In this document: piece by piece, positions 42,592 through 51,612 of the stretch
How positions within the stretch are numbered: the stretch's first letter is position 1
Layout of the letters: every line of letters begins with the position of its first letter
Assembly (NCBI GenBank): GCA_003104995.1
Contig: PQAO01000015.1
Span: 1 to 64,000 of the forward strand
From: Dehalococcoidia bacterium
GTDB taxonomy: Bacteria; Chloroflexota; Dehalococcoidia; Tepidiformales; Tepidiformaceae
DNA length: 64,000 nucleotides
Reading direction: 5' to 3'
The notes under the pieces: generated by a model
Told to the model about the DNA's origin: nothing
Seen by the model: only the letters and a program-made list of their open reading frames with translations
Database searches by the model: none
Program-made: the position numbers and the translations under genes

Positions 42592-43750
42592 GCCATCGAT
42601 GAATCCCATACGGCAGTTGGGCGACACGACGGTGGGCCGGCTTCCTGCCGCGGCCCGGTGGCCGCTGTTCCTCGCACTCGTGGCGATGCTTCCGTTTCTG
42701 CTCTCGGGTGTGTGGATCCAGATGCTGTTCTTCGTGGGCCTCTTCATCGTGCTCGGCCTGGGGCTCAACGTGGTGGTGGGGTTCGCGGGCTTGCTGGACC
42801 TTGGCTACGTCGCATTCTTCGCCGCGGGTGCTTACAGCCTCGGAATCATGACCTCGCCTGGATCGCCCTTCGACCTGAACATGAACTTCTGGCTGGTGCT
42901 GCCGCTCGGTGTGTTGATTGCGGCATCGTTCGGCGTGCTGCTGGGGCTTCCCGTGCTGCCACTCCGGGGCGACTACCTGGCGATCGTCACGCTCGGTTTC
43001 GGCGAGATCATTCGCCTGTTCCTGGTGAATCGCGAGGACGTGACGGCCGGGTCCCAGGGCCTGAGCGCGATCGCTCGTCCGGGAATCGGCTCGTTCCGGA
43101 TCGAAACCTTCACCCACTGGTTCTACTTCATCCTGGTTGCTGCCGTCATAGTCGGGTTCATCGCGTCGCGATTGCGCGATTCCCGCATCGGCCGCGCCTG
43201 GGAGGCGATTCGCGAAGACGAAGACGTTGCGGCAGCGATGGGCGTGAACAAGGTGAAGTACAAGCTGATGGCATTCGCCATCGGCGCATCGGTCGGGGGG
43301 CTCGGGGGCGTGCTCTACGCGTCCTTCATTGGGTTCATCAATCCTGCCGCTTTCAGCCTGCAGGTCAGCATCGACGTGATCGCGGTCGTCATCATCGGTG
43401 GGATGGGAAGCACCCCCGGGGTGATCCTCGGGTCGCTCGTGCTCGTCGGATTCCCGCGCATCCTGCAATTCAAGGCGACTGCCGACTTCCTCAGCAAATT
43501 CGAGTGGCTGCGCGACGGACTGAACGGCATCATTGCCGCAGCCGACACTGTGGTCCCGGGTTCGATCGGCCGGCTACCGGCCGCCAGCGAGTGGGGCCGG
43601 GAGCTCTCCGACGACACCCGCTTCATCATCTTCGGGGCGCTGCTCGTGGCGATCATGGTCCTGCGGCCCGAGGGGCTGGTCCCTTCACGGAGGCGCCAGC
43701 TTGAGTTCGAGAGCGATGACCAGCCGGTCCCGGCCGGCGGAGCAGCCTGA
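42584..43750 (+). CDS. livM: Branched-chain amino-acid-type ABC transporter permease LivM
   Basis: 388 aa, about ten membrane helices with VGFAGLLDLGYVAFFAAGAY, LRGDYLAIVTLGFGEIIRLF and the EAA loop RLRDSRIGRAWEAIREDE. The GTG at 42584 overlaps livH by 8 nt and is preferred for coupling; ATG 42599 is an alternative. An extra ~60-residue loop before the last helix (residues ~290-355) is longer than in E. coli LivM. Confidence 0.9.
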   Translation: MPKPSMNPIRQLGDTTVGRLPAAARWPLFLALVAMLPFLLSGVWIQMLFFVGLFIVLGLGLNVVVGFAGLLDLGYVAFFAAGAYSLGIMTSPGSPFDLNMNFWLVLPLGVLIAASFGVLLGLPVLPLRGDYLAIVTLGFGEIIRLFLVNREDVTAGSQGLSAIARPGIGSFRIETFTHWFYFILVAAVIVGFIASRLRDSRIGRAWEAIREDEDVAAAMGVNKVKYKLMAFAIGASVGGLGGVLYASFIGFINPAAFSLQVSIDVIAVVIIGGMGSTPGVILGSLVLVGFPRILQFKATADFLSKFEWLRDGLNGIIAAADTVVPGSIGRLPAASEWGRELSDDTRFIIFGALLVAIMVLRPEGLVPSRRRQLEFESDDQPVPAGGAA

Positions 43751-44652
43751 TGACGGCCGCGGCTCTCAGCGTCCGGGACCTGGGCATGCAGTTCGAAGGG
43801 CTGAGCGCTCTCGCCGACGTCTCCATGGAAGTCCCGGCCGGTGAGATCCACGGGCTGATCGGGCCCAACGGAGCGGGGAAGACCACCTTCTTCAACTGCC
43901 TCACAGGCTTCTACCGGCCGACCGCCGGGGAGCTCTGGCTGGACGCGCAGCGCGTGGATGGTCTGCCGACGCACGTCCTCTCAGCACTGGGCGTTTCGCG
44001 TACGTTCCAGAACATCCGGCTCTTCGCCAACATGACCGCGATCGAGAACGTGCTAGTTGGCAGTCACATCCACATCGGTGTGGGCGGCACCGACGTGCTC
44101 ACGGCCCGTCGCCCGAGCAAGTACGCTGCCCTTGAGCGCGTGCTCTCCCTGCGCGGCGCACCGCGGGCGGCGTTACAGGGCGTGGTCGAACTTGCCGGCG
44201 CCGTCGGCAGACCACCGGCGGTGCGGCGGGCCGAGGCCGAGGCCGTGAACACGGCGCGCAGGTTGCTCGGGGCGGTCGGTCTCGCGGGCAAAGAGAACGT
44301 GCTGGCACGGAATCTTCCCTATGGCGACCAGCGCAGACTGGAAGTCGCACGGGCATTGGCGACACGTCCCGGCCTGCTCTTGCTCGATGAGCCGACCGCC
44401 GGAATGAATCCGCAGGAGAGCGCTGCGATGGTCGGCCTGATCCGCCGGATCCGGGACGAGTTCGAGACGACGGTCGTCCTGATCGAACACCAGATGCGAG
44501 TGGTGATGGGCGTCTGCGAGCGCATCACGGTGCTGGACTACGGCCGAAAGATCGCCGAAGGCACGCCTGCCGAGGTTCAGCGAGATACGCGCGTCATTGA
44601 GGCATACCTGGGAACCAGAGCGGTGAAAGAGGCGGGCGATGGCTCTCCTTGA
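43750..44652 (+). CDS. livG: Branched-chain amino-acid-type ABC transporter ATPase LivG
   Basis: 300 aa. Walker A GPNGAGKTT, Q-loop SRTFQNIRLF, signature variant LPYGDQRRLEVARAL, Walker B LLLLDEPTAGM and H-loop LIEHQMRVVM are those of LivG. An insertion of about 40 residues (RPSKYAALERV to AVRRAEAEAV) lies in the helical domain. Starts on the last base of livM (TGATG). Confidence 0.93.
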   Translation: MTAAALSVRDLGMQFEGLSALADVSMEVPAGEIHGLIGPNGAGKTTFFNCLTGFYRPTAGELWLDAQRVDGLPTHVLSALGVSRTFQNIRLFANMTAIENVLVGSHIHIGVGGTDVLTARRPSKYAALERVLSLRGAPRAALQGVVELAGAVGRPPAVRRAEAEAVNTARRLLGAVGLAGKENVLARNLPYGDQRRLEVARALATRPGLLLLDEPTAGMNPQESAAMVGLIRRIRDEFETTVVLIEHQMRVVMGVCERITVLDYGRKIAEGTPAEVQRDTRVIEAYLGTRAVKEAGDGSP

Positions 44653-45349
44653 GGTTTCCGGCCTGATCGCCGGATACGGCGCCATCACGGCAGTCAAGGG
44701 TATCGACCTGGCCGTCGAAGAGGGCGAAATCGTCACGCTGATCGGTTCGAACGGGGCGGGAAAGTCGACCACCCTCCGGGCGGTGTCGGGTATCATCCGG
44801 CCCCGGGCAGGGACGGTGACCTTCGGCGGACGGCGCCTGGAGCGGATGGCGCCGCACCGGATTGTCCAACTGGGGATGTCGCACGTGCCAGAAGGCCGGG
44901 GCATTTTTCACCGCCTGTCGGTGTACGAAAACCTGCTGATGGGCGCTTACCAGCGCAAGGACCGCGATCTCGATTCCGACCTGCAACGGGTGTACGAGCT
45001 CTTTCCACGCCTGAAAGAACGGCTCGGGCAGCCCGGGGGCACGCTCTCGGGCGGTGAACAGCAAATGCTCGCAATCGGCCGCGCGTTGATGGCCCGGCCC
45101 AGGCTCCTCCTCCTCGATGAGCCGTCGATGGGTCTCTCGCCGCTCCTCGTCGAGACGATCTTCGCCACCATCACATCCATCCGCGACCAGGGGGCCACCG
45201 TCCTCCTGGTCGAACAGAACGCGTTGATGGCTCTCGAGATCGCCGATCGCGCGTACGTGCTCGAATCGGGGCAGGTGACCTTGAAAGGCACGGGGGAGGA
45301 ACTTGGACGGGACGACAGCGTCCGGCGGGCGTACCTTGGGGAAGAATGA
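44639..45349 (+). CDS. livF: Branched-chain amino-acid-type ABC transporter ATPase LivF
   Basis: 236 aa. Walker A GSNGAGKSTT, VPEGRGIFHRLSVYENLLMG, signature LSGGEQQMLAIGRAL, Walker B LLLLDEPSMGLSP. Forms the ATPase heterodimer with LivG. Overlaps livG by 14 nt and the next gene by 4 nt. Confidence 0.94.
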   Translation: MALLEVSGLIAGYGAITAVKGIDLAVEEGEIVTLIGSNGAGKSTTLRAVSGIIRPRAGTVTFGGRRLERMAPHRIVQLGMSHVPEGRGIFHRLSVYENLLMGAYQRKDRDLDSDLQRVYELFPRLKERLGQPGGTLSGGEQQMLAIGRALMARPRLLLLDEPSMGLSPLLVETIFATITSIRDQGATVLLVEQNALMALEIADRAYVLESGQVTLKGTGEELGRDDSVRRAYLGEE

Positions 45350-46158
45350 GGCCTTCCGAGTCATTCGTTGAGCTTTCGCCGGGGCCATTCCGCGTGTTGA
45401 CGTGGGGTGATGGGCGCGAGACCGTGCTCTTCCTCCACGGTCTGACGGCGGTTGCGGATGTCTGGGGACCGACGGTGGAGCACCTGGCCGAGAATCGTCG
45501 TTATGTCGCTTTTGACCAGCGGGGCCACGGCCAGAGCCCCAGGCCCCCTACGGGATATGGCACAGGCGCGTTTGTCCGCGACACACTTGCGGTCATCCGG
45601 CGGCTCGGTGCACCGGTCCACCTGGTGGGCCATTCAATGGGTGCGCGCGTAGCGATGTTGCTGGCCGCGAGATATCCGGCAGTGCTCCGCAGCGTCGCCA
45701 TCGTCGATATCGGCCCGGAGGCTTCGAAGGCGAACATCGAGACGACCGTCGCGGCGATTGCTTCCCGGCCGGAGGTGTTCGAGAGCGAAGCGGAAGCGGT
45801 GGCGTTCGCTTTCCGTAACCGCGCGCCGACTCCAGAAGCCGTTGCCCTGTTCCTCGCACGACTTGAACCCACCGGGAACGGGAGGCTGGGCTGGCGCGCT
45901 CCGTCCGGGGCGCTGGAACAGACGGTGCGGAGCCACCGAAGCCGGGGGTACTGGCGCGAATGGCGAAGCATCGATTTGCCTGCGCTCTTCATTCACGGTG
46001 GAACGTCGAATGAGGTCTCCGTGACCATCGCGGACAGGATGTGCGCGGAGAACCGGAAGGTGCGGTTCGAACGGTACGAGCCGGTTGGCCATAACATCCC
46101 GCTCATCGCGCCCGAACGCCTGGCTCAGTCACTGGAACAGTTCTGGGGGAGCGTGTGA
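45346..46158 (+). CDS. Alpha/beta hydrolase coupled to the liv operon
   Basis: 270 aa. Oxyanion motif FLHGLTA, nucleophile elbow GHSMGA, acid in the IDLPALFIHGG region and a late His in PVGHNIPL: a complete alpha/beta-hydrolase pattern of the esterase/epoxide-hydrolase/C-C hydrolase type. It starts inside the livF stop (ATGA), so it is translated with the transporter; it may process the imported substrate, for example by hydrolysing an ester or amide. Confidence 0.85.
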   Translation: MRPSESFVELSPGPFRVLTWGDGRETVLFLHGLTAVADVWGPTVEHLAENRRYVAFDQRGHGQSPRPPTGYGTGAFVRDTLAVIRRLGAPVHLVGHSMGARVAMLLAARYPAVLRSVAIVDIGPEASKANIETTVAAIASRPEVFESEAEAVAFAFRNRAPTPEAVALFLARLEPTGNGRLGWRAPSGALEQTVRSHRSRGYWREWRSIDLPALFIHGGTSNEVSVTIADRMCAENRKVRFERYEPVGHNIPLIAPERLAQSLEQFWGSV

Positions 46159-46823
46159 CTCGTTGGCTTCCACTGACGGCCGTTGGGGTGGCGCTATTTC
46201 TGGTGTCGGGCGCGCTGGTTGCCGGTGCGGCGGCGAACGATGCCCAACCCGAGTTCAAGTACCGGGCATATGCGCCGGAGATCACGCGCGAGGAGGTCCC
46301 GCCCACGCCAACACCCGTGCCGCTGCCGGTCCCGTACAACGGACCGGTCGCAGCGTTGCACCTGGCTGCGGCAAAACTCGATGCCGCATGGCCGGTGGAA
46401 GTTCGCGATACATATTTCGCGGGTGGCCGGGAGTTCTTCGAGGACCCGAGCGCGCCGCAGAAGATCGCGTGGTATTCGCGGTTCGGCCAGCCGGGATACA
46501 TGGGCGCCAACAGCATCTTCGCCGCCCACATCGACTACGTGGGCTTCGGCAAGGGGCCTTTTGGCTACCTGACCAGTGCGTCCGTGGGCGACGCGCTCTA
46601 CCTGACGATGGACAACGGGACGAGCTACACGTACACGGTGAGGTCTGTCGCGGTGGTCGGCCTCCAGGATCTCGACATGGACGCAACGGTGTTTCCGGTG
46701 CTCGCCGCGGGCGTCGAGCGGGTGACGCTGATTAGCTGCGGCGGGACGTTCGTGCCGTATCCGGGCGGGGGCGGGGAGTACACGAGCCGGGTGATCCTGG
46801 TCGCCGAGCGTTACGTAAACTAA
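46155..46823 (+). CDS. Sortase family protein (class E/F-like)
   Basis: 222 aa. One N-terminal membrane helix (residues 8-28), a Pro-rich linker and a sortase beta-barrel with catalytic His125 (FAAHIDY), Cys195 (LISCGG) and Arg212 (YTSRVILV). Sortases cleave and attach proteins to the cell surface; no LPxTG-type substrate is encoded nearby and many Chloroflexota lack a classic gram-positive wall. GTG start overlapping the hydrolase stop by 4 nt, placing it at the end of the liv operon. Confidence 0.85.
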   Translation: MTRWLPLTAVGVALFLVSGALVAGAAANDAQPEFKYRAYAPEITREEVPPTPTPVPLPVPYNGPVAALHLAAAKLDAAWPVEVRDTYFAGGREFFEDPSAPQKIAWYSRFGQPGYMGANSIFAAHIDYVGFGKGPFGYLTSASVGDALYLTMDNGTSYTYTVRSVAVVGLQDLDMDATVFPVLAAGVERVTLISCGGTFVPYPGGGGEYTSRVILVAERYVN

Positions 46824-46834
46824 TCGTCTTCGTC

Positions 46835-46863
46835 TTGCCCGGGAGCGGGCGCCAGATTAGGAT
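46835..46863 (+). promoter_or_regulatory. Probable promoter of tRNA-Asp
   Basis: TTGCCC (46835-46840) and TAGGAT (46858-46863) with 17-nt spacing; the tRNA starts 11 nt after the -10. Confidence 0.55.
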
Positions 46864-46873
46864 CGATGAGTGC

Positions 46874-46950
46874 GGCCCCGTGGTGTAGCGGCCTAACATG
46901 CCACCCTGTCAAGGTGGAGATCGGCGGTTCGAATCCGCTCGGGGTCGCCA
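46874..46950 (+). tRNA. tRNA-Asp (GTC)
   Basis: 77 nt with encoded CCA. Acceptor GGCCCCG/CGGGGTC, anticodon stem CCACC/GGTGG, loop CTGTCAA with anticodon GTC, T-loop TTCGAAT, discriminator G. Unlike the tRNA-Gly and tRNA-Gln genes, I see no displaced copy of its 3' end within the window. Confidence 0.97.
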
Positions 46951-46969
46951 TAACCCGCTACTTTACGAT

Positions 46970-46995
46970 AACCCGCCGTGTCCTGGCGGGTTTTT
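46970..46995 (+). terminator. Rho-independent terminator after tRNA-Asp
   Basis: Stem AACCCGCC (46970-46977) / GGCGGGTT (46985-46992) with a 7-nt loop, ending in TTTTT. Confidence 0.9.
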
Positions 46996-47065
46996 CGTAT
47001 CCGGCCCGGCGCCTACGCACTCGGTGGCCCCGTCCAACGCCGAACGCACCCGGGCGAGGGCAGAT

Positions 47066-47788
47066 TCACACGACCAGCTCGCGGCCGGCCGCGGAGAGCT
47101 CTCTCCTGCGGTCCAAATAGTCGGGCATGAGCCGTGAGACCTCTTGCCAAAAGGATGCCTGGTGGTGGCGGTGACGGAGATGAGCCAGTTCGTGGACGAC
47201 AACGTACTCGGCGAGCCGCGGGGCAAGCAAAATCAACCTCCAGTTGAGCCGGACGGTGCCGTCGGGACCGCAGGAGCCCCACCTGCGCCGCTGGTCGCGG
47301 ATGAGCACGCGGGACGGAACCAGGCCGGAAACGGCCGACCAATGGCGCAACACCTCCGGGAGCGCCTCGGCCGCACGCGCGCGGTACCAGGCCGACACGG
47401 CGTGGCGGGTGTTGGCGGCATGCGCGGCCGGGGGGAGCGCGGCCGGTAGTTCGACCAGCAGCGTGCTTCCGTCGAGCCCCGCTTTCACGCGGCGCCCCGC
47501 GTGCAGGGCAACGCGCAGCGTAAGGCTTGCGCCGAGGTACGGGAGCGTCTCGCCATTCGCGAGCAGCGGCTCGGCTGGCCCCGTGGGCAGGCTACGAAGA
47601 CGCCCGGCGATCCAGGTGGCGCGCTTCTTGACCATGTCGATCACCTGAGCGTTGGTCGCCGTGAGCGGTGCACGGACCTTGAGCGTCCCTGCCTCGACCG
47701 AAATGGCGAGGGTACGGCTCCTGCGGGCGCTCCGAATGATCATCGCTGGGATGGGGACACCCGCGAGGTCGATGATGAGCTGGTCCAT
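47066..47788 (-). CDS. YgjP/DUF45-type metallopeptidase
   Basis: 240 aa. The C-terminal zinc motif HELAHLRHRHHQASFW and the preceding RRRWGSCGPDGTVRLNWRLI are the YgjP/SprT-like DUF45 signature; the N-terminal half is the usual beta-rich extension (VRAPLTATNAQVIDMVKKRA). The ATG at 47788 was chosen because it follows GGGGAGA; the open frame above overlaps the lpd 3' end. Metal-dependent hydrolase of unknown target. Confidence 0.82.
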   Translation of the reverse strand: MDQLIIDLAGVPIPAMIIRSARRSRTLAISVEAGTLKVRAPLTATNAQVIDMVKKRATWIAGRLRSLPTGPAEPLLANGETLPYLGASLTLRVALHAGRRVKAGLDGSTLLVELPAALPPAAHAANTRHAVSAWYRARAAEALPEVLRHWSAVSGLVPSRVLIRDQRRRWGSCGPDGTVRLNWRLILLAPRLAEYVVVHELAHLRHRHHQASFWQEVSRLMPDYLDRRRELSAAGRELVV

Positions 47789-47895
47789 TGTCTCCCCGGC
47801 CCGAACCCCAACGCGCTGGCGACCGGCCACCCGGGGATTAATCGCGGAAAGCTGCTCTTGTCCACGGTTTCCGCCGGAAGAGAGATCCACGCCGG

Positions 47896-49266
47896 TCATC
47901 CTGCGCTGGCTCGCTTCGCTGCCTCGATCAGCGCTTCGGAGACGCTAGGGTGCCAGGCCACCATCGACGCGAGGTCGTGCACGGGAACCTCCGCCTGCAT
48001 GAGCGACGCCGCCACCGCCACGACCTCGCCCGCTTCGGGCCCGACCACGTGGACTCCAAGGATCTCGCCGAGCCTGCGTTCGGCGATGAGCTTCACGATG
48101 CCAGTGCGCGCACCGAGGGTGACCGCCCGCGCGTTGTACGCCATGTCGAAGACACCCGTAGCCAGATCGTGGCCCGCCGCTCGCGCGGCGTCCTCGGTCA
48201 TGCCCACCCACGCAATGGGAGGGATGGCGTGGAGAAGCCGCGGAATCGCGTCCAGGCGGGTCGCCGCAGTGCCGCCGGTGGCGTTGGCCGCAGCGACCTC
48301 GCCCATGTGTGAAGCCACGCTCGAAAGCATGGCGCCACCGGTGACATCACCCGCGGCGAAGATGCCGGGCACGTTCGTCTCGCAGCGCCGATCGACCGCG
48401 ATGCGCCCGGGGCAGGCAACTCCCACCGTTTCCAGGCCGAGGGATTCGAAGAACGGCTTCCGAACGTCGGCCGCAACCACCATCTCGGCCGGGGCAAACG
48501 TAGTCCCATCACCATGGTGCACCTCGACGGCTCCGCCGTCCGAACCCAGGATGCCGGCTCCCTCGAATACGGCAATTCCGAGGTCGTTCAGGCCGGCACG
48601 AGCCGCGGCCACGATGGTCCCGTCCAGCCCGGGGAGCAGCCGGGGTTGGGCCGTGACCACGCTGACCTCCGTCCCGGCGATGGCCAGGAGCACGGCATAC
48701 TCGATTCCGAACGGCACCTCGCCCGTCCCATCGAGGAGCACTACTGCGGACTTTGGGGCGGCTGTGAGTGATTGGATGATATCCGCGGTCACCACCCGCT
48801 CGGGGGGGAGCCCAGGGATGGTGGCCGGCTCCCACCGCGAGCCTGTCGCGATGACGAACGACTCGGCAGTGACCGATGTGGGGCCGGAAGCGCCCAGGAC
48901 GGCGATGGAATGCGGGGATTCGAACCCGGCGCGACCTTCGATGAGCTGTACCCTGCCCATGCGGAGCGCGGTCTGGATACCGTCCGCCATCTGCCGGACA
49001 AGGGCGTCCTTGCGGGCGGCCGCCCGCGCGAAGTTGAACTGGTCGCCGACGCTGAAGACGCCCATCAGGCCAAGTTCCTTCGCTTCCACGTAACGGGCCG
49101 CCGGATCGAGCAGGAGATTGGTCGGGATGCAGGCGTGATGGACGCAGGAACCGCCGGGCTTATCAGCTTCGATGAGCGCAACAGACGCGCCCAGCGTGGA
49201 TGCCCTGAGTGCCGCTGAGTAACCGGCTGGCCCGCCACCAATGACGACCACGTCGAAGTCGGCCAT
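47896..49266 (-). CDS. Dihydrolipoyl dehydrogenase-like flavoprotein (E3)
   Basis: 456 aa. FAD motif GGGPAGYSAA, redox pair Cys41/Cys46 (GGSCVHHACIP), ATGS, second FAD site FAAGDVTGGAML and C-terminal AWHPSVSEAL with the active-site His. It should reoxidise dihydrolipoamide of the E2 encoded just upstream. Two oddities: the bases between the cysteines are VHHA rather than LNVG, and the NAD-binding glycine motif reads GTGEVP (Gly180, Gly182, Pro185) instead of GxGxxG, so cofactor use may differ. Starts in the E2 stop (1-nt overlap). Confidence 0.85.
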   Translation of the reverse strand: MADFDVVVIGGGPAGYSAALRASTLGASVALIEADKPGGSCVHHACIPTNLLLDPAARYVEAKELGLMGVFSVGDQFNFARAAARKDALVRQMADGIQTALRMGRVQLIEGRAGFESPHSIAVLGASGPTSVTAESFVIATGSRWEPATIPGLPPERVVTADIIQSLTAAPKSAVVLLDGTGEVPFGIEYAVLLAIAGTEVSVVTAQPRLLPGLDGTIVAAARAGLNDLGIAVFEGAGILGSDGGAVEVHHGDGTTFAPAEMVVAADVRKPFFESLGLETVGVACPGRIAVDRRCETNVPGIFAAGDVTGGAMLSSVASHMGEVAAANATGGTAATRLDAIPRLLHAIPPIAWVGMTEDAARAAGHDLATGVFDMAYNARAVTLGARTGIVKLIAERRLGEILGVHVVGPEAGEVVAVAASLMQAEVPVHDLASMVAWHPSVSEALIEAAKRASAG

Positions 49267-50612
49267 CAGACCAGGAGCCTGTAGGGCGCTTCGAGTAGTT
49301 CGCGCACGGTGTTGAGGAAGGCAGCGCCCGGCGCACCGTCAACCGCGCGGTGGTCGATGGTGAGACTGAGGGTCATCTGGTGCTGCTTCACGGGCCGGTC
49401 GCCATCCCATGCCAGGCCCTCGCGGATGCGTCCGACACCGAGGATGGCAACGTTCGGCGGGTTGATGATCGGAGTGAAAAAATCCACCCCGGCCATGCCA
49501 AGAGCCGTGACGGAAAACGTTGCGCCGGCCATGTCGTCGAGCCCGAGCGTGCCGCTACGTGCGGCATCGGCCAGTCGCGTCGAAGCGGCGGCGAGGTCCT
49601 TCAGCGGCAGGACATCCGCATCGCGGATCACGGGCACGACAAGCCCCTCGTCGAGGGCAACGGCCATGCCAACATGCACCTGGGGAAGCAGCTCAATCTC
49701 GCCGGGCCGCAAAGTCGCGTTCAGTAAAGGGTGGAGGACGAGCGCCTTCGCGACTGCCTTGATGACGAGGTCCGTGTATGAAGGCTTGACGCCCTCCGGC
49801 GCCCATTCGGCGACGAGGGCAGCGCGAAGCTTCACCGCCTCGTCCATGGTCACTTCCATTGCCATCGTCAGTTGCGCCATCTCCTGGAGGCTGGCGTGCA
49901 TCCGCTCCGCGATGACTTTTCGCATCCCGCGCACGGGAACCGCCTGGCCGGCCATTCGCCCCAGCGGAGACCGCACGCTTGCGGCCGTTGGCCGGGCTCC
50001 ACTCCCGGCGGCGAACGCTTCAACGTCTTCCTTCGTTATGCGGCCGTTCGGGCCGGTGCCCCGCACCCTCCCGAGGTCGACGCCAACTTGTTCAGCCAGC
50101 CTGCGCGCGAGCGGCGAGGCCAGGACTTCCGCGGGTACAGGTATCGCTTCCGTGGGGGGAGGAGCACCTGCGACCGGGGCCTTCACGGGAGGAGAGCTCA
50201 CCAGGTGGGCGCGGACATCAGCCTCGGTAATGCGTCCCGAGGGGCCAGTGCCAGTCACCGAGGCGAGCGAGATGCCGCCTTCCCGGGCGAGGCGCCGGGC
50301 GATGGGCGAAGCCAGGACGCCGTCCTCCTGCGCGGGAGGCGCGGAACCCGGGGCCAGTGTGGCGGGCGGGGCCTCACCGGGGGCGAGGATGTAGGCGATG
50401 AGCCCGCCTGGCTCAAGCGTCGTGCCCGCGGGCACGACGTGGCGAACCATACCGGAGGCGTCTGCCTCAACTTCCAGCTCGATCTTTTCGGTCTCCATGC
50501 GATAGAGCGGCTGGCCCTTATCGACCGTTCCGCCATCAGGCACGTACCACTCCGCGACCGACCCTTCGGTCATGGTCATTCCTGCCTTTACCAGCAGCAC
50601 CTCAGTCGCCAT
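49266..50612 (-). CDS. Dihydrolipoamide acyltransferase (E2) with two subunit-binding domains
   Basis: 448 aa. One lipoyl domain (Lys43 in METEKIEL), then two successive peripheral-subunit-binding domains (about 99-137, ASPIARRLAREGGISL, and 163-200, ASPLARRLAEQVGVDL) and a catalytic domain ending with DHRAVDG (His421, Asp425). It transfers the acyl group from E1 to CoA and forms the complex core. Most E2s have only one subunit-binding domain. The ATG at 50612 overlaps the AcoX stop by 11 nt. Confidence 0.9.
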   Translation of the reverse strand: MATEVLLVKAGMTMTEGSVAEWYVPDGGTVDKGQPLYRMETEKIELEVEADASGMVRHVVPAGTTLEPGGLIAYILAPGEAPPATLAPGSAPPAQEDGVLASPIARRLAREGGISLASVTGTGPSGRITEADVRAHLVSSPPVKAPVAGAPPPTEAIPVPAEVLASPLARRLAEQVGVDLGRVRGTGPNGRITKEDVEAFAAGSGARPTAASVRSPLGRMAGQAVPVRGMRKVIAERMHASLQEMAQLTMAMEVTMDEAVKLRAALVAEWAPEGVKPSYTDLVIKAVAKALVLHPLLNATLRPGEIELLPQVHVGMAVALDEGLVVPVIRDADVLPLKDLAAASTRLADAARSGTLGLDDMAGATFSVTALGMAGVDFFTPIINPPNVAILGVGRIREGLAWDGDRPVKQHQMTLSLTIDHRAVDGAPGAAFLNTVRELLEAPYRLLV

Positions 50613-51609
50613 CCAAAGCCTCACTCTGCGCGCTCCGGAAGAACCCCCGGGTCGCGGCACGATGCATCACGGCCGGAACATCAACGACGATTGGCCCATT
50701 CCGGCGCACCGTAAGCTTCACGGCCTGGCCGGGCTTGATCCGCCGTTCGCGTTCGCCATCCAGGGCGAGAACGCCGGGGCCACGCACTTCGACCGTTTCC
50801 CCCAGACCGATTTGCCGGAAGGTCCGCACATGGACCGGAGCGTAGAGCCCCGGTGCGATGGGCGCCATGACCTCCTGGCCACCCTGGCCCGCCTCGACCA
50901 CCAGGCCGGCATCGGCGCAGTCCGGGACCGGATGCAGCAGGCCACCAATGGCTGACATCCCGACGACGGCTGGCTCGGCACGCGCGAGCACCAGAGTCTT
51001 CAGGCGGGCGGGGCTCCAGATGGCCCTGGCCCCGACGAAGGCTTCATCCAGGAGGACGGCATCGATCAGGGCAAGATCGTCCTTCTCGCCCTCGATTCCC
51101 ACGTGGACGACCTTGACCTGGCGGCTTGCCTCGCGCAACGGGACCTTCCCGGAGGCGACCAGGCCCGCCGCGGCGCCTGCGACGGTGCCCTCAACCATCT
51201 GCGGGAAGACGTTGTTCGTTCCAGTCGAAATCGCCACGAGCGGCGCATCCTGCCAGCCGAGCGCGAACGCCCGATTGGTCCCGTCGCCGCCCAGCGTGAT
51301 GACGCACCCGACGCCAAGCTCACTCATACGCTCGGCGGCCCGGGTCGTGTCGAGGGCGCTATCGGTCGAGGGCACCGGAAGCGGTTCGAACTCCGAGTCC
51401 TCGCGCAGTTCCGCAATTGCCGAGGCGACGATGGCGTGCCAGTCGGGCATGTAGATGAACCGGTCGACCCCGGCGGCGATAGCACCCAGGATGGCCCGCC
51501 GGACGATGCTCAACTTCTCGCGGTTGTCGAACACCGACGCGCTCGCCACGAGCCGGCGGATATCTTTACCGGAGGCCGGGTTCACCACGAGGCCGACGGC
51601 GCCAGGCAC
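50602..51609 (-). CDS. acoX: AcoX-like ATP-NAD kinase family protein
   Basis: 335 aa. GxGDG-type kinase motif LGGDGTNRA, an N-terminal LVVNPASGKD and STGTNNVF place it in the NAD-kinase/diacylglycerol-kinase-like superfamily; its location between E1beta and E2 genes is that of AcoX in acetoin dehydrogenase operons. AcoX is not needed for the complex in vitro and its reaction is unproven. Three nt after the E1beta stop region; cotranscribed. Confidence 0.82.
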   Translation of the reverse strand: MPGAVGLVVNPASGKDIRRLVASASVFDNREKLSIVRRAILGAIAAGVDRFIYMPDWHAIVASAIAELREDSEFEPLPVPSTDSALDTTRAAERMSELGVGCVITLGGDGTNRAFALGWQDAPLVAISTGTNNVFPQMVEGTVAGAAAGLVASGKVPLREASRQVKVVHVGIEGEKDDLALIDAVLLDEAFVGARAIWSPARLKTLVLARAEPAVVGMSAIGGLLHPVPDCADAGLVVEAGQGGQEVMAPIAPGLYAPVHVRTFRQIGLGETVEVRGPGVLALDGERERRIKPGQAVKLTVRRNGPIVVDVPAVMHRAATRGFFRSAQSEALDGD

Positions 51610-51612
51610 AGG

